Assembly: GCF_019038435.1 (NCBI RefSeq)
Contig: NZ_JAGPOX010000048.1
Span: forward strand, 1-59,712
DNA from: Nocardia alni
GTDB lineage: Bacteria > Actinomycetota > Actinomycetes > Mycobacteriales > Mycobacteriaceae
Length of the DNA: 59,712 nucleotides
Direction: 5' to 3'
Each line of letters begins with the position of its first letter. Position 1 is the first letter of the stretch. Below the pieces are notes generated by a model that was not told the DNA's origin, did not search any database, and saw nothing but the letters and a program-made list of their open reading frames with translations. A program made the position numbers and the translations under genes. Shown in pieces: positions 51,001 to 53,882 of this stretch.

Positions 51001-53148
51001 ACCACCGAGATGAACCGTCGTTGCGAGGTGCATCCCGGTTCCCGGGTACTGCATTTCGCCTCGCCCAGTTTCGACGCGGCGGTGCTGGAACTGTTGTTCG
51101 CGCTCGGCGGCGCGGCGACGATCGTGATCGCCGGATCGGACGTCTACGGCGGCTCGGCCCTGGGCGAACTGCTCGCTGCGGAGATGGTCACGCACGCGTT
51201 CATCACCCCGGCGGCGCTGGCGACGGTCGACCCGTCCGGGCTGGACCACCTGGCCGCCGTCATGGTCGGCGGCGACCGGTGCGATCCCGACCTGGTGCGG
51301 CGCTGGGTGGGGATTCCGGAGCGGCCCGGCACCATCGCGGCCCGCCGGCGGATGTTCAACGCCTACGGCCCGTCCGAGGCCACCATCGCCGCGACGCTGA
51401 GCGCGCCGATGCGACCGGGAGCCCCGGTCACGGTCGGCGGGCCGGTGCGCGGGTTCGGCCTGCTCGTGCTGGACTCGCGCATGCATCCGGTTCCGGTCGG
51501 CGTGCCCGGCGAGCTGTATCTGTCGGGAATCGCCCTCGCTCGTGGATATCACCGCCGGGCGGGGCTGAGCGCCGAGCGGTTCGTGGCGAACCCGTTCGGC
51601 GCGCCCGGCGAGCGGATGTACCGCACCGGGGACCTGGTCCGGTGGGCGACGCACACGGCAGAGCGAGAGATCGAATACCTCGGCCGCACCGACGATCAGG
51701 TCAAGATCCGCGGTTTCCGAATCGAATTCGGTGAGATCGATGCGGCGATGACGGGCCACCCGGAGGTCGAGCGCTCGGTCACGATCGGGCACACACCCGC
51801 GAGCGGCACGACGATGCTGGCGTCGTATGTGACACTGCTGCCCGGCGCCGCGGTCACGGCCCCGGACCTGGTCCGGTACCTCACCGATCGCCTGCCCGGC
51901 TACATGGTTCCCCCCTCGATCACCATTCTCGACGCGTTGCCGATCACGCCGGCGGGGAAGATGGACCGGCAGGCTCTGCCCGAACCGGTGTTGATCGCGG
52001 CCGCCGGGTACCGGGTGCCCGCCGGCCCGGTGGAGGCCGCCCTCTGCGAGGCGTTCGAGGTCGCGCTCGGTGTGGATTGCGTTGGGGCGGACGACAATTT
52101 CTTCGAACTGGGCGGCAACTCCCTGCTGGCCACGCACATGGTCGCCATCGTGCGCGAGCGGCACGGGCTCGACGTGCCGATGCAGGCAATCTTCCTGCGC
52201 CCCACGCCCGCCGGGATCGCGGCGCGGATGAACGACGGGGAGGACCTCGCGCAGGACCCGGTGGACGCGGCGTTCGGGACCGTCCTGCCGCTCCGCGGTG
52301 AAGGCAGCGAACCACCGTTGTTCTGTGTCCATTCCGCGAGCGGTGTGGCCTGGAACTACGCCGGTCTGCTTCCGCATCTCGAGGCCGAGCGGCCGGTGTA
52401 CGGCCTGCAGATGCCCCATCTGACCGGTGGCGGCGAGGGCCTGGACACGATCGAGACCCTTGCCGTGCGGTACGCCGAGGAAATTCGGCGGGTGCAGCCG
52501 AACGGTCCGTACCACCTGCTCGGATGGTCGCTGGGCGGGTTGATCGCCCACGAGATCGCCGTCCTGCTGCGGCAGGCGGGGGAGCAGGTCGCCCTGCTGG
52601 CCATGATGGACAGCCGCATTCTCGCCTGGGAGACGGCGACCACCGATCCGACCGCCGGAGAACTGCTCGGCAGCCTGCTGGGCGATCCCGATATCGCGCG
52701 GCAGGACATCGGCGCCGACCGCGCGGCGCAGTTGCTGGCCGAGCACGACGGCCCGTTCGCCTCGCTCACCCCCGTGCAGGTGCAGCGACTCTACGATGCC
52801 TATCTGGCCGGAACCCGGATGGGATATCGGTTCGTGCCCAGCAGCTACGACGGCGACATGTTGTATTTCACCGCGATGGTGAATTCCGGTCCGGTCGACG
52901 AGTTCGGGCGGATGGCGCCGATCAAGGGCGCCCTCGATTGGCGCCCGTTCGTCACCGGTGAAATCAGGGAATGCCCGATGGACTGCTCGCATGTCGAAAT
53001 GTCGAATCCGGACGCCCTGGCCGAAATCGGTGCGGCGCTGCGCGGTTATCTCGCGCGCAAGAACGGGGAACGGTCGAGCGTCGAGGTAGTCAGCATCGTG
53101 CGCGACAGCGGCCTCGAATCGGTCGTCAACGGAAGGGCGGTGAAATGA
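30022..53148 (+). CDS. Seven-module nonribosomal peptide synthetase with terminal thioesterase
   Basis: One uninterrupted 7708-residue protein contains (C-A-T)x7-TE. The start at 30022 has TTGGAG eight bases upstream; the frame stays open earlier but only across the permease end. All seven C domains keep HH-x-x-x-D-G (His146, 1207, 2279, 3330, 4378, 5431, 6482). All seven A domains keep the SG-T/S-TG P-loop and the A10 Lys in GK(L/V/M)DR. All seven T domains keep GGNSL with the pantetheine Ser at 1018, 2095, 3148, 4199, 5247, 6296 and 7367. The TE has GWSLGG (Ser7503), MMDSR (Asp7530) and CSHVEM (His7657). There are no epimerase, methyltransferase, reductase or cyclisation domains. A-domain codes read by hand suggest Thr for module 1, a Ser-like residue for module 2, and five unrecognised hydrophobic pockets. 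The enzyme works in the cytoplasm with phosphopantetheine and ATP; no MbtH partner is in the window. The product would be a heptapeptide, linear or cyclised by the TE. Confidence 0.98.
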   Translation: MTSLAPQPAGSTAADCFPLSQAQIGIWNAQHMAPDVPLSVAHYIEVDGELDVRILDSAIHRCAVELQSPLLRVFESDGVPYQEVASDMRIASRVVDLRSLPDPRAAALRWMDRDASAPMGVVRAPLLESAVLRTGEAQFFWYAKMHHIAIDGYGAMLLLARAAEYYNAEIDGVEPSLSNAENLRILNDAERDYRDSPDFQEDMRYWREQTATLPEPIGLSSRFAPASGRRRAVAGSLDSATTELLDAALTRPGASRPALFISALAGYLAAVTGRGEVVLSLPVTARSTPALRACAGYVSNVVPLHISVGPKTTIAELVRQTRARIRGALNHQRYRHEDIQRHMPGGADGREFFGPVANIMLYHNRIRFGAATGIMQLVSTGPVEDLSINVHNGGGDGVSLDFVGNPDRYSRDELDGHHRRFLEYLAGFLGADCDLPVSALSLISSAERARLLGEVAGFRPGTRAASTTLVDAFDTAVAEHGSAIAVRHNGVSLSYGELDAKANRLARKLIEIGVGPESLVGIALPRSAELVIALIAVVKAGGGYLPVDPGYPADRIAYMLDDGQPVCVVTTSDLRFPVDVPLLELDRLDLSGYRDTQVTDLDRRTPLTPQNVAYVIYTSGSTGRPKGVQIPHRNVTTLFANAQGHFGFGEHDVWTLFHSYAFDFSVWELWGPLLYGGTLVVVDYVTSRSPEQFLELLRRERVTVLNQTPSAFYQLAAADRAASMGEPHAEPLALRYVVFGGEALEPRRLADWYERHGDSSPRLVNMYGITETTVHVTHRALGGGELTGSYPAVIGETLPGLRILLLDNQLQPVPVGVPGEIYVEGDQQARGYLGRPGLTAARFVANPFGAAGTRLYRSGDLGKWNEHGLEYIGRSDDQVKVRGFRIELGEIEAALLTHETVRHAVALTREDHRGGARIVAYLVGHPGTPPDTEAVRNDLALLLPDYMIPSAFVVLDAIPLTVNGKLDRQALPEPALETKAYRAPATAVERAVVDAFAEVLELERVGLDDSFFALGGNSLAATQVAARVGVALNAGIPVRLLLEDVTVAELAGQIERYAAVESSEGVARTPLAGRRRPARLPLSPAQQRLWFINQFDTAAATYNIPFALRMRGDLDVDGLRKAFADLVERHEALRTVFPSSAEGASQVIVPAWEAAPRLPVVEVASGDVDAHLLETAAGGFDLSVETALRVELLRIGGQEHVLAVVIHHIAADGWSLAPLFADLMTAYRARREGHAPQWTPLAVQYADYSLWQRDVLGDESAPGSRAAVQVAYWRERLADLPEEISLPYDRHRPATQSLRGGRVPVAIDAETHRRLIEMGRERNATLFMVTHAAFAVLLARLSGMRDVAVGTPIAGRGERELDNLIGMFVNTLVLRTTVDPGESFGAVLAQQREGDLAAFAHAEVPFERLVEILNPVRSAARHPLVQIGFSFQNLGQVSLELPGLVVTGSEIDTGVAQFDLQLVLTDTYGGNGAPEGIAGHLIYASDLFDERTVAGVAARFQRILGEITAAPARAVGDIEILDAAERRAVLSGPNATDHPVDPAATLASLFYAQVARTPDAVAIVSETSDGLGQATSRSLTYGELAERVNRLARYLISRGVGPETRVALGMRRSVDLVVGMYAVAAAGGVYVPLDPDQPEDRLDYILRTAAPLCVLTTGPDLFSAATVPLIWIDSLDLTSLSATPITDADRLGRLRAQNTAYLIFTSGSTGQPKGVAVPHHGIVNQLLWKHSEFGLGDQDAVLLKTAATFDLSVWEFWSPLVSGARLVLAAPGGQNDPAYLAGMLAAHRISVLHAVPSMLDAIATVTQGALPPALRAVLAIGEALPARTAQRVRESNPALELWNLYGPTEAAVSVTAHRVTDADTGRVPIGVPQWNTRAYVLDGRLRPVPPGVAGELYLAGSQLAHGYYERAASTADRFLADPYSPTPGARLYRTGDLAAWNAEGELDILGRTDFQVKVRGFRIELGEVETALLRIPEIAAAVVIVHADAAAGDRLVAYVVAAAGGSVDVTAVSARLGGLLPSYMLPSAFVILDELPLTPHGKVDRRALPDPVFETIAYRAARTAPEQTVAGAYAEVLGVDQVGLDDDFFALGGNSLAATRVVARLNAATGATIAVRAIFEAPTVEALAARISRQAAAGTRPKLSRYERPQSIPLSAAQQRLWFLNRFDPSSGAYNIPIALRMRGAVDAAALSAAFADVVERHESLRTLFPDSAQGPHQVIVPAAEAVATLPVLEVSPDELETRLVASAARGFDIATEVPLRVELLRGGDDEHVLLVVLHHIAADGWSLTPLSADIVTAYQARIGGERPRWEPLPVQYPDFTLWQREMLGSESDPHSRAATQLDYWTSRLAGLAECLALPVDRPRPAVASGRADSVVVTVDSTLHRSLAALARRSDASVFMTVHAVLAALLARLGSTRDVCLGTPIAGRDDEQLDRMIGMFAGTLALRTDVRSDSRFTDLLASVREGDLDAFANADIPFERLVEVLNPVRSTAHHPLFQVMLSVHDTAPGQVLLPGLDVAAEAIRTGVTAWDLQFTLVESYTSGRIADGIELRLTYATDLFDHGTAERMCRRFVDMLSAVVANPDVAVGDIDILSERERAELSSVRGDPAAPAITLADYFDAVAQRLPEHVAVRADAREMTYREIDDWSNRLARGLIARGIGPGDVVALAPARSIESVVCSIAVAKTGAAFLPIDRRYPLDRIRYLLSDSAARLGVTVTADDGLPDDITWLTVRELDGGASAPVTDRDRVRPVYVDDVAYVIYTSGTTGRPKGVAVTHRGLHSFASEQQARYGVESTSRTLHFASPSFDASVLELLMALCGGATMVIAPTDIYGGDELAALLDRERITHAFITPAALASIETGRWPLPGLRCLIVGGEACGTELVERWARDRPMLNAYGPTEATVAAIISDPMRPGCPVTLGHDPVRGASIAVLDDRLRPVPPGVSGELYLAGAGLARGYHHRPVSTAERFVANPFDPAGARMYRTGDLACWTADGQLNLLGRSDDQVKIRGFRIELGEITAVVAEGPGVRFAHSEIGHDRAGVARIVTYVMFADGVVPDADSLRTHVADRLPAHMVPSLFVNLPAVPLTPAGKLDRAALPEPDFDLLAAGGREPATENEALVAAAMAEIVGHPGVCADHNFFELGGNSLSATRLVSRIAVLSQRQLGVRAVFEQPTPAGLAALLDRAPRAGSAPARRDRPARVPLSFAQQRLWFLNRFDTAAGTYNIPIVLRMRGALDVAALRQALRDVVERHEALRTTYPDAADGPYQSVVPADDAGIELTELELAADRVEDHVRASAGRGFDLTVEIPVRTELLRVGEHEYVLVMVVHHIAADGWSLRPLAGDLAIAYEARRVGDSPRWTPLPVQYADYSLWQRDMLGSDTDPGSVAAAQLSYWQRTLADLPECLELPMDRPRPPVASHRGASVAGRIDAAVHERVSQFASARDASVFMVLHAVLAIVLSRLTASRDVAIGTPIAGRTDEQLEHLVGMFVGTLVLRTHVDDDRSFTELLDAVREGDLGAYANSDIPFEHLVDLLNPIRSSAHHPLFQVMLSVQNASPMRLQLPAMAIDAEDLDAGVAQFDLQFALTETHELDRTPDGIDLRLDYATDLFDEQSARQIIRRFIAVLEAVVADPAGAVGAVEILDERERATLAPARGAASAPAATLPALFAAAAVDGDRIAIRSDLAELSYRELDMRSNRLARMLIGRGVGPGDVVALGLARSVDSVVGLLGVVKAGAAYLPVDPHYPADRIRHMLSDSGARVGVTTDVQAARLPEGIEWLRLAELFEFDPAPVTDRDRTRSLRIDDLTYVIYTSGSTGVPKGVAVTHRGLANFAAEQRSRYGVENTSRTLHFASPSFDASVLELLLALCAGATMVIAAPDVYGGGELAGLLDSERITHAFITPAALASIDARQWPLPWLRSLIVGGEAFGLELVADWGADRAMFNAYGPSEATVAPALSHALRTDGPIPLGGPIRGASLVVLDTRLRPVPVGVVGELYVAGDGLARGYLRRSGLTAARFVADPFGVPGSRMYRTGDLVRWNGLGELLFAGRADDQVKIRGFRIELGEITEVIAEHPAVRFAHTEVRADGTGGPRIVTYVVRTESEVPADAAAIRSHAAAALPGHMVPSAIVELPSIPLSPSGKLDRKALPEPDFSAAAEPGRAPGTPNERLAAALMAEVVGAGGVGADSNFFDIGGNSLSATRLVARIAAETGHSLAVRSVFDAPTPAGLAEMLDSAVAGGSRLRPGLIAGERPARIPLSPAQRRLWFVNRLDMSSGLYNIPIALRLRGALDAGALEAALRDVVGRHEILRTVFPDSPEGPHQVIRDVGTADIGLVRIEAEISSFAAMGFDLTMELPVRAALLRRADDEHVLILVLHHIAADGWSLAPLAADIATAYGARVSEQAPQWPPLPVQYADYSLWQHEILGGEKDPDDLAARQLDYWRTRLAELPECLELPTDHSRPPVATHRGGVVNSVLPAAVHRRLAELARAHDASLFMVLHAALAVLLARWSATGDIAIGTAVAGRGDEGLDRLVGMFVGTLVLRTEVRGHRSFAELLGSVRGEDLDAYANADIPFERLVEELNPARSTAHHPLFQVMLSVHDDSPAAIRLPGLDVVTEELNSEVAKWDLQVTVTQAHTADRAPDGLEVALHYATDLFDHATVERAAQRFARILTAVAEDANRAVGDLDILDEWEKTELSPARGIESASPAPLSEVFRAAVTGNPEGIAIRSGTTELTYRELDDRSGRVARALIDRGIGPGDVVAVAVARSARSVLASLAVTKTGAAYLPIDTRNPGKRIGHMLADSGVTCGLTMPGETESLPDDVAWLMLPELESADVTPVCDADRLRPLHVDDLAYVIYTSGSTGEPKGVAVTHRGLSNFAAEQRDRYRMDSDARTLHFASPSFDASVLELLLAWGVGATMVIVPADVYGGDELAEVLERERVTHAFITPAALASIDTGRWPLPHLQYLAVGGELFGGDLVERWVANRRFFDGYGPTETTIMTLISEPLTVGGPLVMGRPIRGTSAVVLDARLRPVPVGVSGELYVSGCGLARGYLRRLGLTASRFVADPFGAPGGRLYRTGDVVRWTSNGELVFVGRSDDQVKIRGFRIELGEITTTAVSYPGIRFAHTEVRRDTGGRDQLVTYVVGAETAAGGIDAVRAHLAERLPGHMVPVAIVPLPSIPLTRNGKLDRSLLPDPDFGIVDSDGREPRTANEILVAAAMAEVIGQGGVRADDSFFELGGNSLSATQLVAGIAAASGHQLAVRSIFEHPTPARLAALLDEAHRSGPSARPALTARPRPERVPLSLAQQRLWFLNRFDTESGAYNIPVALRLRGVLEVTCIQEAIRDVIDRHEVLRTVFPDGAEGPSQVVVPHYDRPIPVLDIDEAELACAVGELATTGFDLGTDAPVRATLFRIRPDEHMLVLVLHHIAADGWSLAPLAADIVTAYQARTAGVAPQWEPLEVQYADYSLWQREVLGDEDDPDSLAGRQLRHWQRVLADLPECLELPADHPRPAVASHRGASLTVGIDAALHAELVDIARTQDATLFMVLHTALATLLARLSRSSDIAIATVIAGRTETQLARLVGMFVGTLVLRTRVSGDEPFGAMLAAVREGDLDAFANADIPFERLVELLNPTRTSAYHPLVQVGLSLNNQASAELSMAGVEVTAEDIDAGTAKMDLQFAFTESRLPDGTPDGIALALNYATDLFEPETAARFAARFVRILAAIAANPQIPVGDIDLLDEYERDALVPARGARAAETRTLSAMFADAAADPDRVAIRSDAAELSYRALDEKTNRLARMLTARNVGPGDVVALGMARSMDSVIAALAVTKTGAAFLSVDIKHPAERIRHMLSDSGVRAGLSTASDVGALPADVEWLVITELDDTAVSSDPLAPHEFTRAPREQDLAYLIYTSGSTGRPKGVAVTHRGLHNCAEVLRVRFKVESRSRTLHLASPSFDVAILELLLAWCAGATMVIAPADVYGGDELAGVLDREQVTHAVITPAALATIDAGRWPLPHLHTLVVGGEAFDPDLIGRWAVDRQVINGYGPSEATIATTLSSPLRADRPVALGHPIRGVTAVVLDARLTPVPIGVIGDLYVGGVGLARGYHRRPVLTADRFVASPFGDPGDRMYRTGDLVRWTRGGELSFVGRADDQVKVRGFRIELGEINAVVWGCPEVSFAHTELRRDGLGQARIVTYVVSESAAESLRGYAAERLPAHMIPELVPLTRIPLTPTGKLDRKALPEPVFDVADADGRAPATPNEVMTAAAIAEIVGRPEVYADQSFFDLGGNSLSATRLSARIAALSGHRLGVRAIFEHPTPAGLAALLDAADRAGAPGVMALTGRERPQRLPLSLAQQRLWFLNRFDTGSGAYNIPAVLRLRGELDAEALAAAIGDVVARHETLRTVFPDSADGPSQVILDDAGSGFVLERVDLDAAVVGTYTRKLISTGFDVRVEPPLRATLLRVSDDEHVLVVVIHHIAADGGSIAPLAGDLMAAYESRRRGTAPGWAPLAVQYADFTLWQREILGAEDDPGSRAAAQLDYWRRTLDGLPECLELPTDRPRPTTPTYAGASVHTSIDAPLHTALHELARRHDATLFMVLHAALAVLLHRLTGTGDIAIGTPIGGRTEEQLEQLIGMFVGTLVLRTPITAAASFAATLEAVRATDVDGFANADIPFERLVEVLNPARSTAHNPLFQVMLSVHGPVRTALRLPGVEVVAEQPEFDIAKFDLQFTATESFTAGGEPDGIGLSVTYATDLFDTGSAERFGAYLVRLLRAAAADSARPVGDLEILAAAEAGQLAPVHRPSTVPAATLADLFAAAVAVEPRNTAIRSGTVHLSYARLDRFTNKLARELIVRGAGPEKCVAVGISRSIESVLAVLAVAKTGAAFVPVDPAYPSRRKQHMVTDSGALFGVSVSGTRGAMPDGLEWLLLDDPEFRSRVAEISEAPITDAERTERLRIEHPAYLIYTSGSTGIPKGVTVTHGGLANFTTEMNRRCEVHPGSRVLHFASPSFDAAVLELLFALGGAATIVIAGSDVYGGSALGELLAAEMVTHAFITPAALATVDPSGLDHLAAVMVGGDRCDPDLVRRWVGIPERPGTIAARRRMFNAYGPSEATIAATLSAPMRPGAPVTVGGPVRGFGLLVLDSRMHPVPVGVPGELYLSGIALARGYHRRAGLSAERFVANPFGAPGERMYRTGDLVRWATHTAEREIEYLGRTDDQVKIRGFRIEFGEIDAAMTGHPEVERSVTIGHTPASGTTMLASYVTLLPGAAVTAPDLVRYLTDRLPGYMVPPSITILDALPITPAGKMDRQALPEPVLIAAAGYRVPAGPVEAALCEAFEVALGVDCVGADDNFFELGGNSLLATHMVAIVRERHGLDVPMQAIFLRPTPAGIAARMNDGEDLAQDPVDAAFGTVLPLRGEGSEPPLFCVHSASGVAWNYAGLLPHLEAERPVYGLQMPHLTGGGEGLDTIETLAVRYAEEIRRVQPNGPYHLLGWSLGGLIAHEIAVLLRQAGEQVALLAMMDSRILAWETATTDPTAGELLGSLLGDPDIARQDIGADRAAQLLAEHDGPFASLTPVQVQRLYDAYLAGTRMGYRFVPSSYDGDMLYFTAMVNSGPVDEFGRMAPIKGALDWRPFVTGEIRECPMDCSHVEMSNPDALAEIGAALRGYLARKNGERSSVEVVSIVRDSGLESVVNGRAVK
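30052..33230 (+). other. NRPS module 1 (C-A-T): threonine predicted
   Basis: C1 (~residues 16-455) begins LSQAQIGIWNAQHMAPD and has HHIAIDGYG. It resembles EntF-type C domains, which accept an acyl or aryl donor, so it could attach an N-terminal cap. A1 (~467-970) has the ten-residue code D-F-W-N-V-G-M-V-H-K, matching the established threonine code (DFWNIGMVHK) except Val for Ile. T1 carries Ser1018. Confidence 0.85.
33231..36440 (+). other. NRPS module 2 (C-A-T): altered serine-like code
   Basis: C2 starts LSPAQQRLWFINQF (residue ~1080) with HHIAADGWS. A2 code reads D-L-W-H-L-I-L-V-S-K. EntF serine activation uses DVWHFSLVDK, so W, H, L and V fit serine, but Leu replaces Val at 236, Ile replaces Ser at 301 and Ser replaces Asp at 331. 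T2 carries Ser2095. Serine or an analogue is possible; the substrate is uncertain. Confidence 0.75.
36441..39590 (+). other. NRPS module 3 (C-A-T): hydrophobic code
   Basis: C3 has HHIAADGWS (His2279). A3 (from ~2614) has code D-A-L-F-I-G-A-V-A-K, with no charged or polar side chain apart from the invariant Asp and Lys, suggesting an aliphatic or aromatic residue. I do not recognise it as a published code. T3 carries Ser3148. Confidence 0.75.
39591..42750 (+). other. NRPS module 4 (C-A-T): same code as module 3
   Basis: C4 has HHIAADGWS (His3330). A4 reads D-A-L-F-I-G-A-V-A-K, identical to A3, so positions 3 and 4 of the peptide are probably the same amino acid. The carrier site reads DIGGNSLSAT with Ser4199. 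Confidence 0.75.
42751..45880 (+). other. NRPS module 5 (C-A-T): related but distinct code
   Basis: C5 begins LSPAQRRLWFVNRL, with Arg for the usual Gln in the first motif, and has HHIAADGWS (His4378). A5 code is D-A-L-F-A-G-G-I-M-K, sharing the first four residues with A3/A4 but with a smaller pocket wall (Ala299, Gly322). T5 carries Ser5247. Confidence 0.73.
45881..49040 (+). other. NRPS module 6 (C-A-T): divergent hydrophobic code
   Basis: C6 has HHIAADGWS (His5431). A6 has FDVAILEL in place of FDASVLEL and reads D-V-L-V-V-G-G-I-A-K. Gly322 and Val278 make the pocket different from its neighbours. T6 carries Ser6296. Confidence 0.73.
49041..52240 (+). other. NRPS module 7 (C-A-T): last module, insertion in A7
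   Basis: C7 has HHIAADGGS, with Gly in place of the Trp found in C2-C6. A7 code is D-A-L-F-M-G-A-I-A-K. A7 also has an insertion of about ten residues (GIPERPGTIAARR) between the A4 and A5 motifs, just before NAYGPSE. T7 (LGGNSLLAT, Ser7367) is the EntF-like type that feeds a thioesterase. Confidence 0.75.
52270..53130 (+). other. NRPS thioesterase domain
   Basis: Residues ~7422-7700 form a type I thioesterase with catalytic Ser7503 (GWSLGG), Asp7530 and His7657. LFCVHSASGVAWNY is the oxyanion region, and the layout matches EntF/surfactin-type release domains, which hydrolyse or cyclise the chain. Thr1 or a Ser-like residue 2 could offer a hydroxyl for lactone formation. Confidence 0.9.
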
Positions 53149-53241
53149 GCCATTGACGGGCGTGCGGCCTCGGGGAGGGGCCGGCCTGCTTGTTCATCGC
53201 ATCTCACCCGTGACGTCACGCGTACACCTGGAAACGGAATC

Positions 53242-53484
53242 ATGGAGACGTGGGAACAGAATATTCACGAGCTGACCGGTGTATATGTCCTCGATGCGCT
53301 CGCCGACAGCGAGCGCGATTCCTTCGAAACCCACTTACGCGTGTGCCCGTCCTGTGTAGCGGAGGTTGCCGAGCTACGCAGGGCCGTCATCGGATTGGCG
53401 GGCGAGGCGTCGTTCGTACCGCCGGCCATGCTGTGGCAACGGATATCGGAGAATATCGGATGCCGTACCGCCGAGATAACCTAG
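53242..53484 (+). CDS. Short zinc-finger anti-sigma domain protein
   Basis: The 80-residue protein starts METWEQNIHELTGVYVLDALAD and has the H-x3-C-x2-C zinc site (His31, Cys35, Cys38) of ZAS/RskA-type anti-sigma domains. It ends at residue 80 with no membrane helix or extracytoplasmic domain, so it would be soluble. It starts 93 bases after the NRPS stop on the same strand and may be read from the same transcript as the ECF sigma factor at 25942, its probable partner. Its stop overlaps that of the convergent RskA-like gene (CTAG at 53481-53484). It could also be a truncated remnant; the intact zinc motif argues against complete decay. Confidence 0.75.
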   Translation: METWEQNIHELTGVYVLDALADSERDSFETHLRVCPSCVAEVAELRRAVIGLAGEASFVPPAMLWQRISENIGCRTAEIT

Positions 53485-53882
53485 CCGGACGAGCCGTTCG
53501 GCGGGATCGGCCGAGTTCGATTCGAATGATCGGGGATGACGATGTCGGCATCCTGTACCGCGCCGACCGAATTCGCTGCCTGCACCGGGTCGGACGGCGC
53601 AGGCAGCCGCACATCCGCGGGCATCACCCGGCCGATCGGCGGCCGAGTCCGCTGCCGCGGATGGGCGGCGATATCGGCCAGCACGCGTCGGCGCAGGTCG
53701 GGTCCGGGGTCCCGGGCGTCGGCGACCGCGAGTTCGGTCACGACGGCGCGGAACGCCTCGACCTCGCGGGCGCATTCCGGGCAGCCGGCCAGGTGTGACT
53801 CATATGTCCGGCACTCGTCGGCCGGTAGAGCACCGAGTGCATACGGACCGGCGAGGTCGTGTATGCCGGGTGACGCTGTCAT
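53481..53882 (-). CDS. RskA-type anti-sigma factor lacking a membrane domain
   Basis: The 133-residue protein has the RskA N-terminal domain: IHDLAGPYALGALPADE, the zinc motif with His30, Cys34 and Cys37, and AREVEAFRAVVTELAV. Normal RskA is about 230 residues with a transmembrane helix and an extracytoplasmic sensor. Here the chain continues as a low-complexity Arg/Pro-rich tail and stops, with no hydrophobic segment. The ATG at 53882 overlaps the sigK-like stop (ATGA), so the pair is coupled. It would bind the sigma factor in the cytoplasm, but how a signal would release it is unclear. Truncation of a longer ancestor is likely. Confidence 0.82.
   Translation of the reverse strand: MTASPGIHDLAGPYALGALPADECRTYESHLAGCPECAREVEAFRAVVTELAVADARDPGPDLRRRVLADIAAHPRQRTRPPIGRVMPADVRLPAPSDPVQAANSVGAVQDADIVIPDHSNRTRPIPPNGSSG

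Noticed and set aside
35449..52992. Very long open frames on the minus strand opposite the NRPS (each over 1200 codons)
   Set aside because: They are antisense shadows of a GC-rich gene: rich in Arg, Gly, His and Gln, with no domain motifs and no ribosome sites.
30022..53148. Epimerisation domains that would indicate D-amino acids
   Set aside because: Every segment between a T domain and the next A domain is a single ~430-residue C domain; no extra E domain fits. Dual C/E function cannot be excluded by eye.
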